DNA of 64,000 nt from Vibrio gazogenes (GTDB lineage: Bacteria; Pseudomonadota; Gammaproteobacteria; Enterobacterales; Vibrionaceae), in the NCBI RefSeq assembly GCF_002196515.1, contig NZ_CP018835.1, positions 1,612,001 to 1,676,000 of the forward strand, given 5' to 3'. A model generated the notes under the pieces. The model saw nothing but the letters and a program-made list of their open reading frames with translations, was not told the DNA's origin and searched no databases. The stretch's first letter is position 1; every line of letters starts with the position of its first letter. Position numbers and translations under genes: made by a program. Of this stretch, positions 46,733 to 57,766 are shown piece after piece.

Positions 46733-49042
46733 ATGAGCCAAGCTATCTGTCATACGATTGCTTCAGAGTTGAATGTTCGCCCTGAACAAGTTATTGCCGC
46801 GGTAAACCTGATTGACGACGGCAGCACCGTTCCCTTTATTGCCCGTTACCGCAAAGAAGTTACGGGCGGGCTGGACGACACCCAATTACGGACGCTGGAC
46901 TCACGGCTTTCCTATTTACGAGAGATGGATGGCCGTCGTCAGACGATTTTGAAATCGATTCAAGATCAGGGAAAACTGACAGCCGAACTGGAACAGGAGA
47001 TTCTTCAGGCGGACAGTAAAACCCGCCTGGAAGATCTCTATCTGCCTTACAAACCCAAACGTCGCACCAAAGGACAGATTGCCATTGAAGCCGGATTGGC
47101 ACCACTCGCTGATCAATTGTGGGAGCAACCGCAAACCGAGCCAGAACAGGCAGCACAAGCGTATCTCAATCCTGAGCTGGGGATTGCTGACACCAAAGCC
47201 GCTTTAGATGGTGCCCGTGCCATTATCATGGAGCGAATTGCTGAAGATGCCAACCTACTGGAAAAGCTGCGCCATTATCTGCTCAAACATGCCGTTCTTG
47301 TCTCGACAGTCATCGATGGAAAAGCGCAAGAAGGTGAAAAATTCAAAGATTACTTCGAGCACCAAGAGCCGATCAGTAAAGTCCCTTCTCACCGTGCACT
47401 GGCGATGTTACGTGGCCGTAACGAAGGTATTTTGTCACTGGCACTCAACGCTGATCCGGAACAAGACGTCGGCAGTCGGGGGTCTTATTGCGAAACGTTG
47501 ATCGCACAACACTACGGACTTCATCTGAGTGATGCACCGGCTGATGCATGGCGTCAGCAGGTCATCAGTTGGGCGTGGCGAATTAAAGTCTCGATGCATA
47601 TGGAGACCGAACTGATGTCCGCGATGAAAGAACGGGCAGAGATTGAAGCTATTGATGTCTTCGCCACCAATTTGAAAGATCTGCTGATGGCAGCGCCCGC
47701 CGGACCACGAGCCACACTAGGGCTGGACCCCGGCTTGCGTACCGGTTGTAAAGTCGCAGTCGTCGATGCCACGGGTAAGGTACTGGCAACCGCGGTTATT
47801 TACCCACACCAACCGCAAAAACAGTATGAAAAATCCATTGAGATCATTGGCGGGCTAGTGCGCAAATTCAATGTGGATTTGATCGCGATCGGCAACGGCA
47901 CGGCTTCACGTGAGACCGATCTGTTTGCCGCAGATTTGATCAAACGGGGTAATCTGAAAACGCAAAAAATTGTTGTCAGTGAAGCAGGAGCATCGGTCTA
48001 TTCAGCATCCGAGCTGGCGGCAAAAGAATTTCCGGATATGGATGTATCACTACGGGGGGCGGTTTCGATTGCCCGGCGTTTACAGGATCCACTGGCAGAG
48101 CTGGTTAAAATTGATCCGAAATCGATCGGTGTTGGTCAGTACCAGCATGATGTCAATCAGTCACTCCTTGCCAAACGTCTGGACGCTGTCGTAGAAGACT
48201 GTGTGAACGCAGTCGGTGTGGATGTGAATACCGCCTCTCCGGCACTACTTACCCGCGTTGCCGGACTCTCGACCACGCTGGCAGATAATATTGTGGCTTT
48301 CCGTAATGAACATGGCCGCTTTGAAAGCCGCACCACCTTGAAGAAAGTCCCTCGCCTCGGGCCAAAAGCTTTTGAGCAGAGTGCCGGCTTTTTAAGAGTC
48401 ATGGACGGCAAAAACCCGCTGGATGCTTCGGCTGTCCACCCGGAAGCTTATCCGGTGGTTTCTGCGATCGCAAAAAACAATCAGCAAGATATGAAATCAC
48501 TGATTGGTAATAGTGAATTTCTTAAAGGCCTGAATGCCAGAGATTACACTGACGATCACTTTGGCTTGCCAACGGTTACCGATATTATCAAAGAACTCGA
48601 TAAGCCGGGGCGCGATCCTCGTCCTGAATTTAAAACGGCCACGTTTGCCGACGGTATCCACGAAATCTCAGATCTGGAACCCGGAATGATACTCGAAGGC
48701 GTGGTCTCCAATGTTGCCAATTTTGGTGCGTTTGTCGATATCGGTGTTCATCAAGACGGATTGGTTCATATTTCCGCGCTGACTGATCGCTTTGTGTCGG
48801 ATCCGCGAGAAGTGGTCAAAGCCGGTGATATTGTCAAAGTCAAAGTCATGGAAGTTGATGCAGCAAGGAAGAGAATCGGCCTCTCAATGCGCTTGTCTGA
48901 TGAACCGGGTCAAGCCAATCGTCCCACAGCACGTAACCAGACATCACGTCCGGCTCAAAAGAAACCGCAACGAGATGCTGCTGCCACAAATAATGCTATG
49001 GGTGGTGCATTTGCCGCGGCCTTTGCGAAAGCGAAAAAATAA
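46733..49042 (+). CDS. tex: Tex-family RNA-binding transcription accessory protein
   Basis: A 769-aa protein related to eukaryotic Spt6, thought to act in transcription and RNA handling. It contains the N-terminal helical region ([19 protein letters not shown]), a YqgF/RuvC-like domain ([18 protein letters not shown] near 327), helix-hairpin-helix motifs ([17 protein letters not shown] near 498) and a C-terminal S1 domain (about 645-718; [21 protein letters not shown]). An Ala/Arg/Pro-rich tail follows. Second gene after greB. Confidence 0.96.
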   Translation: MSQAICHTIASELNVRPEQVIAAVNLIDDGSTVPFIARYRKEVTGGLDDTQLRTLDSRLSYLREMDGRRQTILKSIQDQGKLTAELEQEILQADSKTRLEDLYLPYKPKRRTKGQIAIEAGLAPLADQLWEQPQTEPEQAAQAYLNPELGIADTKAALDGARAIIMERIAEDANLLEKLRHYLLKHAVLVSTVIDGKAQEGEKFKDYFEHQEPISKVPSHRALAMLRGRNEGILSLALNADPEQDVGSRGSYCETLIAQHYGLHLSDAPADAWRQQVISWAWRIKVSMHMETELMSAMKERAEIEAIDVFATNLKDLLMAAPAGPRATLGLDPGLRTGCKVAVVDATGKVLATAVIYPHQPQKQYEKSIEIIGGLVRKFNVDLIAIGNGTASRETDLFAADLIKRGNLKTQKIVVSEAGASVYSASELAAKEFPDMDVSLRGAVSIARRLQDPLAELVKIDPKSIGVGQYQHDVNQSLLAKRLDAVVEDCVNAVGVDVNTASPALLTRVAGLSTTLADNIVAFRNEHGRFESRTTLKKVPRLGPKAFEQSAGFLRVMDGKNPLDASAVHPEAYPVVSAIAKNNQQDMKSLIGNSEFLKGLNARDYTDDHFGLPTVTDIIKELDKPGRDPRPEFKTATFADGIHEISDLEPGMILEGVVSNVANFGAFVDIGVHQDGLVHISALTDRFVSDPREVVKAGDIVKVKVMEVDAARKRIGLSMRLSDEPGQANRPTARNQTSRPAQKKPQRDAAATNNAMGGAFAAAFAKAKK

Positions 49043-49100
49043 TTCATGTGTTCCCCAACGGCAATGCGAGTTGACAGACGCTCGACTTAATCCAGCCATA

Positions 49101-49131
49101 AAAAAAACCCTCACTTCAGCTGAAGTGAGGG
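49101..49131. terminator. Perfect-palindrome terminator between tex and the unknown minus-strand gene
   Basis: A 24-base palindrome (ccctcacttcag/ctgaagtgaggg) preceded by A8, giving a T8 run on the minus strand. Best suited to end the gene at 49174-49650; the plus strand has no T run after it. Confidence 0.85.
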
Positions 49132-49173
49132 AATTCCATAGCTGCAATATGCTTTCCTCGGTAACGATGAGGT

Positions 49174-49650
49174 TTACAATATTGCGATGACCTCCGAAGG
49201 TGTATTTGGTGCGATGGCATGCCCATAATGATATTTTATGACCGTCCGCCTGCGCGCCATTTTTCCTTCGGTTATCGCTGCATCAATGATGTGTTTTGGT
49301 AACCGGAACCGTATTGTATAACCTTTGCCCTGATCCTGACTGTAGGTCGATAAGGCTAACAATTTGAAAAGTCGCTCAAGTTCGCTTGGTGTTTCTTCCT
49401 CATAGGAAGAAACAATTTCCTGTTCCTGCTCAGAATCAATCTCATACTGAGGATGATCTGCTGCATCCCAAGACGCTCGCTTACGCTGCTTATCATCGGA
49501 TTTCAACCGCCGCTCTGCGTTGGTTTTTTCCAGTTGTACGGTTGGTACGACAGGCGCTCTGACACGATTATCATGCTCTGCCTGTTCCGTCGGCACATTC
49601 ACCGATGGGGCGATAAGTGGCACACTGATATTATTTGGTGACACAATCAT
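49174..49650 (-). CDS. Vibrio conserved hypothetical protein, 158 aa
   Basis: AAGGAGG at eight bases before ATG 49650 makes this start convincing; an upstream extension to 49683 is not needed. The first half is disordered and charged (Pro/Val-rich, then DKQRKRASWDAADHP and EQEIVSSYEEETPSE), the second half more structured (LERLFKLLALSTYSQ, GYTIRFRLPKHIIDAAI). No signal peptide, no enzyme motif. Not recognised. It is single, with its own terminator, between tex and bioH. Confidence 0.75.
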   Translation of the reverse strand: MIVSPNNISVPLIAPSVNVPTEQAEHDNRVRAPVVPTVQLEKTNAERRLKSDDKQRKRASWDAADHPQYEIDSEQEQEIVSSYEEETPSELERLFKLLALSTYSQDQGKGYTIRFRLPKHIIDAAITEGKMARRRTVIKYHYGHAIAPNTPSEVIAIL

Positions 49651-49800
49651 TGCCGAAACCTCCTTCAGCATCGCCCAGCCCATTCAATGTTCAAACACTG
49701 ATGAGTTAGAACCTATATCGACCCAACCGTTCAAATATTTAACAAAAAAAGCTGATATTTTAAACAATACGACAAAAAAATGACAATCGTCAAACATCAG

Positions 49801-50565
49801 CTACTGTGCAAACCCGTGGATTTGCTGACAAAACAGTTCAGTTTCAGTCATAAATGGCGCATGAGATGACTGCGTAAAAATATAACAATGGCTATCCGGT
49901 GCCATCTTGTCCAATTGCGCAGCAATCTTTACGGGCACTAAACCATCAAGCCGACCATAAAGGCGCAACATTGGAACCGAAATCTGAGCGATATGCTCAC
50001 GGAAATCAACATTCGCGAGCATGTTTAATCCCGCCATCAAAGCTTGCGGCTGTGGTGCCGGACGAGAGAACACCATTTGTTTTAATTGTTTCACATCTTG
50101 TCGGGCTGTCGGACTACCCATTGCTTGAAGTGCCATAAAACGCTCAATGGTCAGTTGAAAATCATCGACCAGTTGCGCCGTAAACGCAGACAAAACCTGC
50201 GGCTGAATCCCCTTCCACCCTTTTTCGGCAGCAAACTTAGGAGAGCTGGCTACCGTGATCAACTGACTGACATAATCAGCATGATGCAACGCCATATGCG
50301 TCGCGACCAATCCTCCGAGTGACCAACCGACCCAAACGGCATTTTTCGGTGCTTGCTGAATCAAGAGTTGAGCGATCTCTTCCAAAGTCTCCGCATGCAT
50401 GTCAGCACTGTGCCCATATCCGGGTAAATCAACAACATGCACCCGGAAGCTCTGTTTAAGTATTTCAACGGTATTATGCCAAACGCCCCCATTCATCCCC
50501 CAACCATGAACCAATACGAGATCTTTTCCGCGACCTTCAACTTGCCAATACAAAGATGCCACCAT
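49801..50565 (-). CDS. bioH: Pimeloyl-[acyl-carrier protein] methyl ester esterase
   Basis: Removes the methyl group from pimeloyl-ACP methyl ester, closing the chain-making phase of biotin synthesis. The 254-aa alpha/beta hydrolase has LVHGWGMNGGVW near 18, nucleophile Ser82 in VGWSLGGLVATH (same number as E. coli BioH), RLYGRLDGLVP (Asp near 207) and SSHAPF (His near 235). The start at 50565 matches E. coli; longer readings to 50592 or 50655 are not conserved and run into the gntX promoter. Divergent from gntX, as in many gammaproteobacteria. Confidence 0.94.
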   Translation of the reverse strand: MVASLYWQVEGRGKDLVLVHGWGMNGGVWHNTVEILKQSFRVHVVDLPGYGHSADMHAETLEEIAQLLIQQAPKNAVWVGWSLGGLVATHMALHHADYVSQLITVASSPKFAAEKGWKGIQPQVLSAFTAQLVDDFQLTIERFMALQAMGSPTARQDVKQLKQMVFSRPAPQPQALMAGLNMLANVDFREHIAQISVPMLRLYGRLDGLVPVKIAAQLDKMAPDSHCYIFTQSSHAPFMTETELFCQQIHGFAQ

Positions 50566-50655
50566 GTTCACGTTATCTCCTACAAAACTCATACTTTCGC
50601 CGCCTTGATCACCAATACAATATAACGCCTTCCTTGATGACCGGAGAAGCACCAC

Positions 50656-51357
50656 ATGTTATTGCAACGCATCCAACACTCTTTCCGTCAGTGTATCCCC
50701 CGATTATGTGCACTCTGTGAGCTGCCGTTAGCTAATCAGGAATACCACTGGTGTACCAGTTGCCTGACCTATTTTCAATCAACACCCCGTTGTACACGAT
50801 GTGGCTTATCGATGCCATTCCCAACCGGCCGATGCGGAACTTGCCTTCAGTCACCGCCATTGTGGAACGCCCTCTATTGCCTTGGTGATTATGCCTATCC
50901 GCTGGCACCCATGATTCACCAAATCAAATACGGACGTCAGTTCTGGCACATACCGCCTCTTGCCGCACTTTTGGCGCAGCACATCCCTTCCCCTGCACCA
51001 CTGTTACTTCCGGTTCCCCTACACTGGCGACGTTATCTTTACCGCGGGTTCAATCAGAGTGATTTACTGGCACACCATCTCAGTCAGGCGCTGGCAGTCT
51101 CCTATCAAACCAGACTGCTGCAACGGATCCGTTCAACACCACCACAAGAAGGTCTGCATAAAAATGAAAGGGAACAAAATCTGAGAAAAGCGTTTATGTT
51201 ACGCAGCCGCCCCCCGACCAATCATGTTGCGATCGTTGATGATGTCGTAACAACAGGCAGTACCATCAATCAATTATGCCAATTATTGCTTGAAGTTGGC
51301 GTCGAATACATTGATATTTATTGCTTATGCAGAACTCCTGAATATCACAACCAATAA
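50656..51357 (+). CDS. gntX: ComF-family phosphoribosyltransferase-like protein
   Basis: A 233-aa ComF/GntX protein. The N-terminus has two zinc-binding Cys pairs (CALCELP, WCTSCL; CTRCGL, CGTCLQ) and the C-terminus a PRTase-type PRPP motif VAIVDDVVTTGSTINQL near 190. ComF proteins help in DNA uptake; the enterobacterial homologue is called GntX, and the exact reaction is unknown. Vibrios are competent on chitin, so a role in transformation is credible. nfuA follows 84 bases later, as in E. coli. Confidence 0.9.
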   Translation: MLLQRIQHSFRQCIPRLCALCELPLANQEYHWCTSCLTYFQSTPRCTRCGLSMPFPTGRCGTCLQSPPLWNALYCLGDYAYPLAPMIHQIKYGRQFWHIPPLAALLAQHIPSPAPLLLPVPLHWRRYLYRGFNQSDLLAHHLSQALAVSYQTRLLQRIRSTPPQEGLHKNEREQNLRKAFMLRSRPPTNHVAIVDDVVTTGSTINQLCQLLLEVGVEYIDIYCLCRTPEYHNQ

Positions 51358-51440
51358 TTACCGTAAAAAGGATTGGATCTCTGATTTCTCAGGAGTAAAA
51401 TGGTGAATTAATAGCCTACAAAATTACTCAGGTATTCGTC

Positions 51441-52028
51441 GTGTCAAATTCTATTACTATTACTGAATCCGCTCAGGAACATTTCGCAAAACTTCTCGAT
51501 CAACAGCCGGAAGGGACTAACATTCGGGTCTTTGTTGTCAATCCCGGCACTCAGAACGCTGAGTGTGGCGTCTCTTACTGTCCACCTGAAGCAGTAGAAA
51601 GTGCTGATACTAAAATCCCGTTTCAAGCGTTCTCTGCTTATGTTGATGAGTTGAGCCTTCCCTTTCTCGAAGACGCTGTCATCGACTATGTAACTGATAA
51701 AATGGGCGCACAGCTTACACTCAAAGCACCCAACGCAAAAATGCGTAAAGTTGCGGATGATGCGCCGCTGCTCGAACGTGTCGAGTATGCCATCCAGACG
51801 CAAGTCAACCCTCAGTTAGCTAGTCATGGCGGCCATATTCAACTGCTGGAAATTACAGATGACGGTGTTGCCATTATCCAGTTTGGTGGTGGGTGTAATG
51901 GTTGCTCGATGGTCGATGTCACACTGAAAGACGGCATCGAAAAAGAGCTGCTCGAGCAATTTTCCGGGGAGCTAAATGCGGTCAAAGACCTGACAGAGCA
52001 TGACCGCGGAGAGCACTCATACTACTAA
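51441..52028 (+). CDS. nfuA: Fe-S biogenesis protein NfuA
   Basis: Carries and delivers [4Fe-4S] clusters under stress. The 195-aa product has a degenerate A-type N-terminal domain ([13 protein letters not shown]) and the C-terminal Nfu domain with the cluster Cys152 and Cys155 in [12 protein letters not shown]. Ends [11 protein letters not shown] like E. coli NfuA. The start is GTG 51441, with AGG ten bases ahead. Confidence 0.97.
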   Translation: MSNSITITESAQEHFAKLLDQQPEGTNIRVFVVNPGTQNAECGVSYCPPEAVESADTKIPFQAFSAYVDELSLPFLEDAVIDYVTDKMGAQLTLKAPNAKMRKVADDAPLLERVEYAIQTQVNPQLASHGGHIQLLEITDDGVAIIQFGGGCNGCSMVDVTLKDGIEKELLEQFSGELNAVKDLTEHDRGEHSYY

Positions 52029-52054
52029 ATGAGTCACCCCAAGTCTGCCAACAG

Positions 52055-52078
52055 AAGTCGATGTTCCTGCATCGACTT
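52055..52078 (+). terminator. Hairpin after nfuA
   Basis: Nine-base stem aagtcgatg/catcgactt with a six-base loop, 26 bases after nfuA. Weak T tract, so possible partial terminator. Confidence 0.5.
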
Positions 52079-52191
52079 TCTATTATGTGACTCTTGTTGG
52101 TAAAACTATTGTGAATATCGTTAGACAAGTGTTTTCATCCCCATCAGTTTTTTCATATAGTTAAGCTATAGATATCACGGAGGAGTTCAGC

Positions 52192-52770
52192 ATGACGTCT
52201 AAACAAAACCCAGAGATCCTGAATATCACGACGGTTGCCCGATCACGTCTTTTTACAGTGGAAGCTCTGGATTTGCGTTTTTCCAACGGCGAACAGCGCA
52301 CGTATGAACGGATGCGCCCGAGTGGACGCCATGCAGTGATGATGGTTCCTGTGACGGCTCAGGGAGATATTCTGCTGGTTCGTGAATTTGCAGCAGGCAC
52401 ACAGCGCTACGAGTTGGGATTTCCGAAAGGACTGATTGACCCAGGAGAAAGTCCTGAAGAAGCTGCTGTACGCGAGCTCAAAGAAGAAGTGGGATTTGGT
52501 GCAAAGCAACTCACTCATCTCAAAGATCTGATTCTTGCCCCCTCTTATTTTTCAGGACAAATGTCTCTGTTTATCGCTCAGGATTTATACCCGGAGCAAC
52601 TTGTTGGCGATGAGCCAGAACCCCTTGAAATCATTCGTTGGCCGTTAAATCAGGCAGAAGAACTGTTAACTCATCTTGATTTTGGTGAAGCCCGTAGTGT
52701 GGCAGCGCTTCTTCTCACCTTAAATTATATGAAGCAGCACCCGCTGCTACCAGAGGTGAATACATTATGA
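52192..52770 (+). CDS. nudE: ADP compounds hydrolase NudE
   Basis: Nudix enzyme that cleaves ADP-ribose, Ap3A and NADH to AMP. The 192-aa product has the full Nudix box GLIDPGESPEEAAVRELKEE in phase (Gly, Glu, Arg-Glu, Glu-Glu), plus ERMRPSGRHAVMMVPV and GDEPEPLEIIRWPL as in E. coli NudE. Strong GGAGGAG before the ATG. Its stop overlaps the cysQ start (ATGA), so nudE and cysQ are translated in a coupled way. Confidence 0.96.
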   Translation: MTSKQNPEILNITTVARSRLFTVEALDLRFSNGEQRTYERMRPSGRHAVMMVPVTAQGDILLVREFAAGTQRYELGFPKGLIDPGESPEEAAVRELKEEVGFGAKQLTHLKDLILAPSYFSGQMSLFIAQDLYPEQLVGDEPEPLEIIRWPLNQAEELLTHLDFGEARSVAALLLTLNYMKQHPLLPEVNTL

Positions 52771-53588
52771 AACAGGATCACTCACACCTGTTACCCCAAC
52801 TGATTGGCATTGCCCGTTCAGCCGGACAACTGATTTTGGACTATTACCAGACCAAATCCTACGAAGCATTCACCAAATCAGACCAAACCCCAGTCACGAG
52901 CGCTGATTTGGCAGCCCATAAACTCATTACCGAGAAACTCACCGCGCTGACGCCCGATATTCCTGTCCTATCAGAAGAAGATGCGGACATCAGTCTGGAA
53001 AAACGTTCAGAATGGTCTCGCTACTGGTTGGTCGATCCCCTTGATGGTACGCAGGAGTTCATCGCACGCAGTGGAGACTTTGCGACAATTATCGCCCTGG
53101 TAGAAGATAATCAGCCTGTGATCGGGGTAGTTTACGGCCCGGTATCAGGGGTTACCTACTATGCCTGTCATGGGAAAGGTGCTTGGAAGATCCCTGATTT
53201 ATCGGACAGCTTACGAATTCATACCCACCAGCATGAATTTCCCAGTCAGTCGATTTCGATTGCGATCAGTCGCCGCCAAAATATCAACCGGATCACCGAT
53301 CGGCTAAGTACGGAATGGAATTATGATTTAGTACCACTCGGCTCTGCAGCATTGAAAGCTTGCCTGGTTGCCGAGGGTGCCGTTGACTGTTATTTGCGGC
53401 TGGGGCCAACCGGAGAATGGGATACTGCTGCAACGCAATGTATTGTGGAAGAAGCTGGCGGCAAACTCCTCAGTACGAAACTTTCACCGCTCTCTTATAA
53501 TCTCAGAGAAACATTGGAAAACCCGAATTTCATCGTTATCGGAGATCCAACACTGCCTTGGCAAGAAATTCTCTCCCATAAAGGCTAA
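52767..53588 (+). CDS. cysQ: 3'(2'),5'-bisphosphate nucleotidase CysQ
   Basis: Removes phosphate from 3'-phosphoadenosine 5'-phosphate, the by-product of sulfate assimilation. The 273-aa inositol-monophosphatase-fold protein shows the metal ligands: Glu near 70 in VLSEEDADIS, Asp90 to Asp93 in VDPLDGTQEF, and the C-terminal GPTGEWDTAATQ with Asp near 220. Coupled to nudE, which also clears nucleotide by-products. Confidence 0.95.
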   Translation: MKQDHSHLLPQLIGIARSAGQLILDYYQTKSYEAFTKSDQTPVTSADLAAHKLITEKLTALTPDIPVLSEEDADISLEKRSEWSRYWLVDPLDGTQEFIARSGDFATIIALVEDNQPVIGVVYGPVSGVTYYACHGKGAWKIPDLSDSLRIHTHQHEFPSQSISIAISRRQNINRITDRLSTEWNYDLVPLGSAALKACLVAEGAVDCYLRLGPTGEWDTAATQCIVEEAGGKLLSTKLSPLSYNLRETLENPNFIVIGDPTLPWQEILSHKG

Positions 53589-53615
53589 CGCGCCTAACAT
53601 CATCGGTTAGGCGCG
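53589..53615. terminator. Hairpin between convergent cysQ and gspN
   Basis: Ten-base stem cgcgcctaac/gttaggcgcg directly at the cysQ stop. Stable; T-tract weak on both sides. Confidence 0.6.
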
Positions 53616-53652
53616 CTATCTGTCAATACATTTACTGATGTATGTGCAACGA

Positions 53653-54423
53653 TCAGTTGGGGAGAGTCAGTGTACCGTTCGACTGAAATGAGTACCGTCC
53701 CTGAGCATCGGTCGATGCATAGGTCTGTATCCACTGGTTAAACATTTTAGGTAAACGTTCACCCGGTTTTACCCAACCTTGAAATTGATACTGATCCTGT
53801 GGTGTCAACACCATCGAATACTCACTTTGTAATGCATCCGATACCTGCTGGCCTTTCAGGCTAATCTGCCCATTTTCACAAGTGAGTCGGGCGGAAACCT
53901 TTTCTAATGGAACGGATTGAGAGAGCATTGAAATTTGTGCATTGGTCCAAGTAATTTCTCCTTCACCCTCGGCACAAAACGGAGGCTGGTATCGATAATT
54001 ATCAATAACAAGTTTAAATGCGCCATCAGCACTCACCGGAAGTGGTAAATGCATATTTTCAGCAACAAACCGAGCCGGTGCCGTCAGTGACAAATTTCGC
54101 ACATAAACACCAGAAAAATCGACGCCGACCTCACCCGTTCCCCGAAGCGCGACCTCATGACGCTTGCCTAAAGCGATACCGGCGGCAAGCTGTCCCTTAA
54201 ATAGAGAAAAAGGACGCAAATTCCAAACCAGTGAGCCCAAATCATAGTTCATCCATTTAGCCGACTGAACTTCACCATGCCATATCGTTCCGCCAACCCC
54301 GCTCAACAATAGCTCTCGGGGCTGAGGAATAAATTTCAAAGCCATATTTGCAGGTAAGTGGACTAGCACACTGACCACAAACACAAAAAATAAACCAACG
54401 ACGTACATAATTTTTTTCTTCAC
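53653..54423 (-). CDS. gspN: Type II secretion system protein N
   Basis: A 256-aa inner-membrane protein at the end of the gsp operon. One N-terminal helix (about 5-25, MYVVGLFFVFVVSVLVH), then a periplasmic domain with two Cys (PFCAEGEGEITW, LTCENG). GspN is not essential in several systems and its role is not clear. GTG start at 54423 with GAGG ahead; gspM ends five bases upstream. Confidence 0.9.
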   Translation of the reverse strand: MKKKIMYVVGLFFVFVVSVLVHLPANMALKFIPQPRELLLSGVGGTIWHGEVQSAKWMNYDLGSLVWNLRPFSLFKGQLAAGIALGKRHEVALRGTGEVGVDFSGVYVRNLSLTAPARFVAENMHLPLPVSADGAFKLVIDNYRYQPPFCAEGEGEITWTNAQISMLSQSVPLEKVSARLTCENGQISLKGQQVSDALQSEYSMVLTPQDQYQFQGWVKPGERLPKMFNQWIQTYASTDAQGRYSFQSNGTLTLPN

Positions 54424-54428
54424 TTTAT

Positions 54429-54920
54429 TTAACCTCGAATTAATTCCAGGCGTTTTATATCAATCATGCCATTTTTTTCAGCCCTATCGATATCCATCAT
54501 CATCACCTGAATACCATATTGCTGCCGCAAAAAAGCCAACCAGTCGATAAACTGATTAAACGCGACTGGTTCCACCCAAATTTGTAAGCCTTCACCTTTG
54601 GGTTGCATTCGAATTAACCGAACACCAAATTTACCAGTAGAACCTGCAACCGCTTGGTTCATCGGCTCATTTGAAACGGGACCATCCCCATGCTGTCTAA
54701 GCTGAGTTAACGTATCGGCTTTTTCTATGACCCATGCATACAGATTCTTCTCTGCGGTCAATTTATTTTGCGTCAGAACACGCTGTTCCTGCATGGGACG
54801 AACAATCCCACCATAAAGCAGAGCCAAAACACTAAAACCGACAGTCACCAGAAGCAATCGTTGCTCTCTGGAGGACAACGTCTTCCACCAAGTATAACCA
54901 CGACTCATCCATTGATTCAT
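54429..54920 (-). CDS. gspM: Type II secretion system protein M
   Basis: A 163-aa bitopic protein of the inner-membrane platform that binds GspL. Short cytoplasmic N-terminus (WMSRGYTWWKTLSSREQRLL), one helix (about 22-40), then a periplasmic ferredoxin-like domain. ATG at 54920 has AGGTGA six bases upstream, overlapping the gspL stop; a GTG three codons earlier is less likely. Confidence 0.92.
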   Translation of the reverse strand: MNQWMSRGYTWWKTLSSREQRLLLVTVGFSVLALLYGGIVRPMQEQRVLTQNKLTAEKNLYAWVIEKADTLTQLRQHGDGPVSNEPMNQAVAGSTGKFGVRLIRMQPKGEGLQIWVEPVAFNQFIDWLAFLRQQYGIQVMMMDIDRAEKNGMIDIKRLELIRG

Positions 54921-54929
54921 ATCGTTCAC

Positions 54930-56144
54930 CTACTGATTCTTTAAGACGAAAGACCCTGAGACCTGATTATTATCTCGGTTGAGAGGTCCTTGCTGTACAT
55001 CAAACTTCTGAGACAATTTCTTACGCGTTGCTTCAAATGCCTGAAAATCAGCACCTCGCACATCAATCCGAATATCACCCCGTGCCCTATCATAGTGAAT
55101 ACGCTGCAATTGTACGCCGGACGTACTGCCAATCGTCTCCGCCAACGATGTGAATAATGACAATGCAGAATCTTGCCCTTCACCACCAGACAACTTCTGA
55201 ATTGCACTGGTAAACTGACCTTTCAGATAACTGACTGTCGGGATTTTGTGCCGCTCTGGAAATATCGTTCTGAAAATATGTTCACTTTCGGTTCTCAGGG
55301 CTGTAGCTTCTTGAGACATTCGACGAATATCAACCGCATGATGAATCAACAATAAGGTAACCAAAGCAGCCAGAGCGATGAGACTCCCTCGCCAGACTTG
55401 CCAGTATTTCATCACCGAAGAAGACTTCTTAAATGGACCGGTCAATAACGAGATCGGGCTACTTAATGCGCCGCGGTACAGTAATAGGTCGATAGAATCA
55501 ACCAGCTTTTCGGTCCAGACTTGTGAACTCGAATCATTCAATTCCGGTGCCTGACTGTAAGATATAATCTCAAGTGCCGGGCTTTGTTCGTCATCTTCAT
55601 GCATCTGGCTCAGGATAGGCAACCACGAGTGTTCAATACAAACACCACTGAATGGTCCCTGACGAATGAGCCATTCATGGCCCAATTGAACCGCCGTCGC
55701 ATGCTCTTCTTCTGTCGGTAATGCCAGCACATCCGGCAAAACATTGTCGACTTGGAGTCCACAGGCTTCAAACTGCTCCAGAATACAACTCAGCCAATTC
55801 CGATCAACCGCGACGGTGTAAACTTGGTCTTCTTGCTTCGCCAATACGGAAAAATGTAATCCATCCACATCCTGTGCAAGTTCATCTTCCACTAAGTACG
55901 GCAGCATTTTTTCATACTGACGAGCACCACCAGCCGGCAATGAAACCGTCTTCATCACCACATCAGCACCAGAGAGTAAGACGATCACAGGTCGCCCCTC
56001 AGCATGAGGCACTAACTCATCTATATTGGTCCAGGATGCTATCTCTCCTGATTTTTCAATCGTTGTCGCATGCTCAGCACCGATCCACCAATGCCCTTGA
56101 GCTTGGGGTTGCTTACTCAGCCGGACGAGCAGATATTCGCTCAC
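54930..56144 (-). CDS. gspL: Type II secretion system protein L
   Basis: A 404-aa assembly-platform protein linking the ATPase GspE to the periplasm. Cytoplasmic actin-like domain (about 1-235; [27 protein letters not shown]), one transmembrane helix (about 255-272, [17 protein letters not shown]), and a periplasmic ferredoxin-like domain. Start chosen at GTG 56144 ([12 protein letters not shown], like EpsL), with GGAG six bases ahead; a reading to 56156 adds four residues. It overlaps the end of gspK by about 30 bases. Confidence 0.93.
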   Translation of the reverse strand: MSEYLLVRLSKQPQAQGHWWIGAEHATTIEKSGEIASWTNIDELVPHAEGRPVIVLLSGADVVMKTVSLPAGGARQYEKMLPYLVEDELAQDVDGLHFSVLAKQEDQVYTVAVDRNWLSCILEQFEACGLQVDNVLPDVLALPTEEEHATAVQLGHEWLIRQGPFSGVCIEHSWLPILSQMHEDDEQSPALEIISYSQAPELNDSSSQVWTEKLVDSIDLLLYRGALSSPISLLTGPFKKSSSVMKYWQVWRGSLIALAALVTLLLIHHAVDIRRMSQEATALRTESEHIFRTIFPERHKIPTVSYLKGQFTSAIQKLSGGEGQDSALSLFTSLAETIGSTSGVQLQRIHYDRARGDIRIDVRGADFQAFEATRKKLSQKFDVQQGPLNRDNNQVSGSFVLKNQ

Positions 56145-57141
56145 GCTCTCCTCCATAGCGACGGCGAATGACCGTCACAGTTTTTCTATCTTTACTAAAC
56201 ATTAGACTCCGAACCCTCACCCGGGCATCATCGACCATGACCTGAGCATCCAATTCAAAATAATTGCTGTCAATCCCAAGAAAGCCGGTAGCGTCTGATT
56301 TGATGGTCTCATCAATCCCACTCAACTCACCTTGTGCCCAAAAATCATCAAGACTATCCCAACCGGAGTAAGGCCGGTCCTCAATCAACTGCACCGCTGC
56401 AGACGAACTGAGATAGGGATAGAACATCGCAGCTAAAATATTGGCCTGCTTGACTGAAACAGTATTGATGTTTAAGCGCCATTCTTTAGTCGGCAGAGCA
56501 CATAAACTCGGCATACTTTTCATCATGATCTCACCACTGACACCCTGTACCGCTCGAATCTCTGTGGCATCGGCCAATAAGCTATCGGGCGCATCATAAG
56601 CGGGTGACATCGACTCGTAGAAACTGTCTTCGACCCCACTGACCGAATTGATGGAACGATTAGAATCAATAAATTCCCAAATCGAATTGGCAGCAACTTC
56701 TGCCTGATAATTATCAATGTCTTCTGCTTCAAACAGGTGCTGTAATACCTGTACCAAATAAGGTGTCCCGGTGTCTGCCGGATTCCAGTTAATTCCCGCC
56801 AATGCATTGATATTCATGCAAGACTGCATGTCTTGAATATTCCCTTCCACCGTGCCGTAATCCAGTGGGTATTGTTTATCTTTTACCGCCCAAGGCTGAC
56901 TCAGATTGACAGCCTCATCGTTATCTTCATAACTCTGTTTTATGGCCGATTTAGCCAGCGCTTCAACGCCGAGGCTATACCAATATGCCTGTTGATATCT
57001 GAGTTGGTTTCCTGATCGGTGATACTGGGTAAACAAACGCTCTGACATTGTCGCTGCGATGGAAACCATCATTGCCAATATCAGCAGCACCAGAATCAGG
57101 GCAACGCCACGCTGTCTTTGCAACGATCTACTTGGATACAT
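56113..57141 (-). CDS. gspK: Type II secretion minor pseudopilin K
   Basis: A 342-aa minor pseudopilin at the tip of the pseudopilus with GspI and GspJ. The prepilin leader ends RQRG and is followed by [13 protein letters not shown], which lacks the +5 glutamate, as usual in GspK. A large Ca-binding-type insert follows (about 105-300) with [11 protein letters not shown] and [14 protein letters not shown]. The ATG at 57141 is preferred; a GTG at 57150 adds three residues. Its start lies inside the end of gspJ. Confidence 0.92.
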   Translation of the reverse strand: MYPSRSLQRQRGVALILVLLILAMMVSIAATMSERLFTQYHRSGNQLRYQQAYWYSLGVEALAKSAIKQSYEDNDEAVNLSQPWAVKDKQYPLDYGTVEGNIQDMQSCMNINALAGINWNPADTGTPYLVQVLQHLFEAEDIDNYQAEVAANSIWEFIDSNRSINSVSGVEDSFYESMSPAYDAPDSLLADATEIRAVQGVSGEIMMKSMPSLCALPTKEWRLNINTVSVKQANILAAMFYPYLSSSAAVQLIEDRPYSGWDSLDDFWAQGELSGIDETIKSDATGFLGIDSNYFELDAQVMVDDARVRVRSLMFSKDRKTVTVIRRRYGGERERISARPAE

Positions 57142-57766
57142 TGGATACACTCAACTCACTGCCAGAAATCAGATAAATCCGTTCAATCTCTCCATAATCT
57201 TTCAAGGTGAGCTTCACACTAATAGCTTCTGGCAGAACGCCTTTATCTTCCCATCGGTCAACCCATTGATGATGAAAATATAGACGAAAAGCGATTGACT
57301 CAACTTGTGTCAATAATGGCCGAACGATGCCATTATCACCGGCAACCGTATCTGGATAACGCCACCATACTCTTTCCAGACGCTCTCCCGTTAAACGGTA
57401 TCCGACTTTAATGATATCCCCTCGGGGAAACTGCATTTGCGGGTTGATCCAACCGTGTCGTGTAAAAAGAATGCCGACACTATCTGACGATAATAACCCG
57501 TCCTGCATCCATAACAGCTGAGAGCCGGGCTCTTCTCCCTGATTACGAAACTGACGGGATGCCATCTGGCGAAAATCACTATCCATAATCGCTAACGCCT
57601 TCTGAATTTCACCCAGCCGTTTTTCACTCTCCTGACTGACGACGTTACTGCGCTGAACTTGGTTCAGGACCTGATACGCAGCAATCGTCAGACTCGCCAA
57701 AATCGCCAGCGCAACCAACACCTCAATGAGCGTGAATCCGCGACTATGACGTTTCATTTGCAACAT
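57128..57766 (-). CDS. gspJ: Type II secretion minor pseudopilin J
   Basis: A 212-aa minor pseudopilin. Leader [10 protein letters not shown], then [16 protein letters not shown] with the +5 Glu, then a globular domain with [20 protein letters not shown]. Cleaved and N-methylated by the prepilin peptidase, which is encoded elsewhere. Starts 21 bases inside gspI; ends overlapping gspK. Confidence 0.94.
   Translation of the reverse strand: MLQMKRHSRGFTLIEVLVALAILASLTIAAYQVLNQVQRSNVVSQESEKRLGEIQKALAIMDSDFRQMASRQFRNQGEEPGSQLLWMQDGLLSSDSVGILFTRHGWINPQMQFPRGDIIKVGYRLTGERLERVWWRYPDTVAGDNGIVRPLLTQVESIAFRLYFHHQWVDRWEDKGVLPEAISVKLTLKDYGEIERIYLISGSELSVSNVSK

Noticed and set aside
49174..49650. Identification as a Lon protease
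   Set aside because: No ATPase or Ser-Lys protease motif; only 158 aa.
50566..50655. BioH extension of 30 residues
   Set aside because: Not conserved and covers the divergent gntX promoter; E. coli-like start at 50565 preferred.
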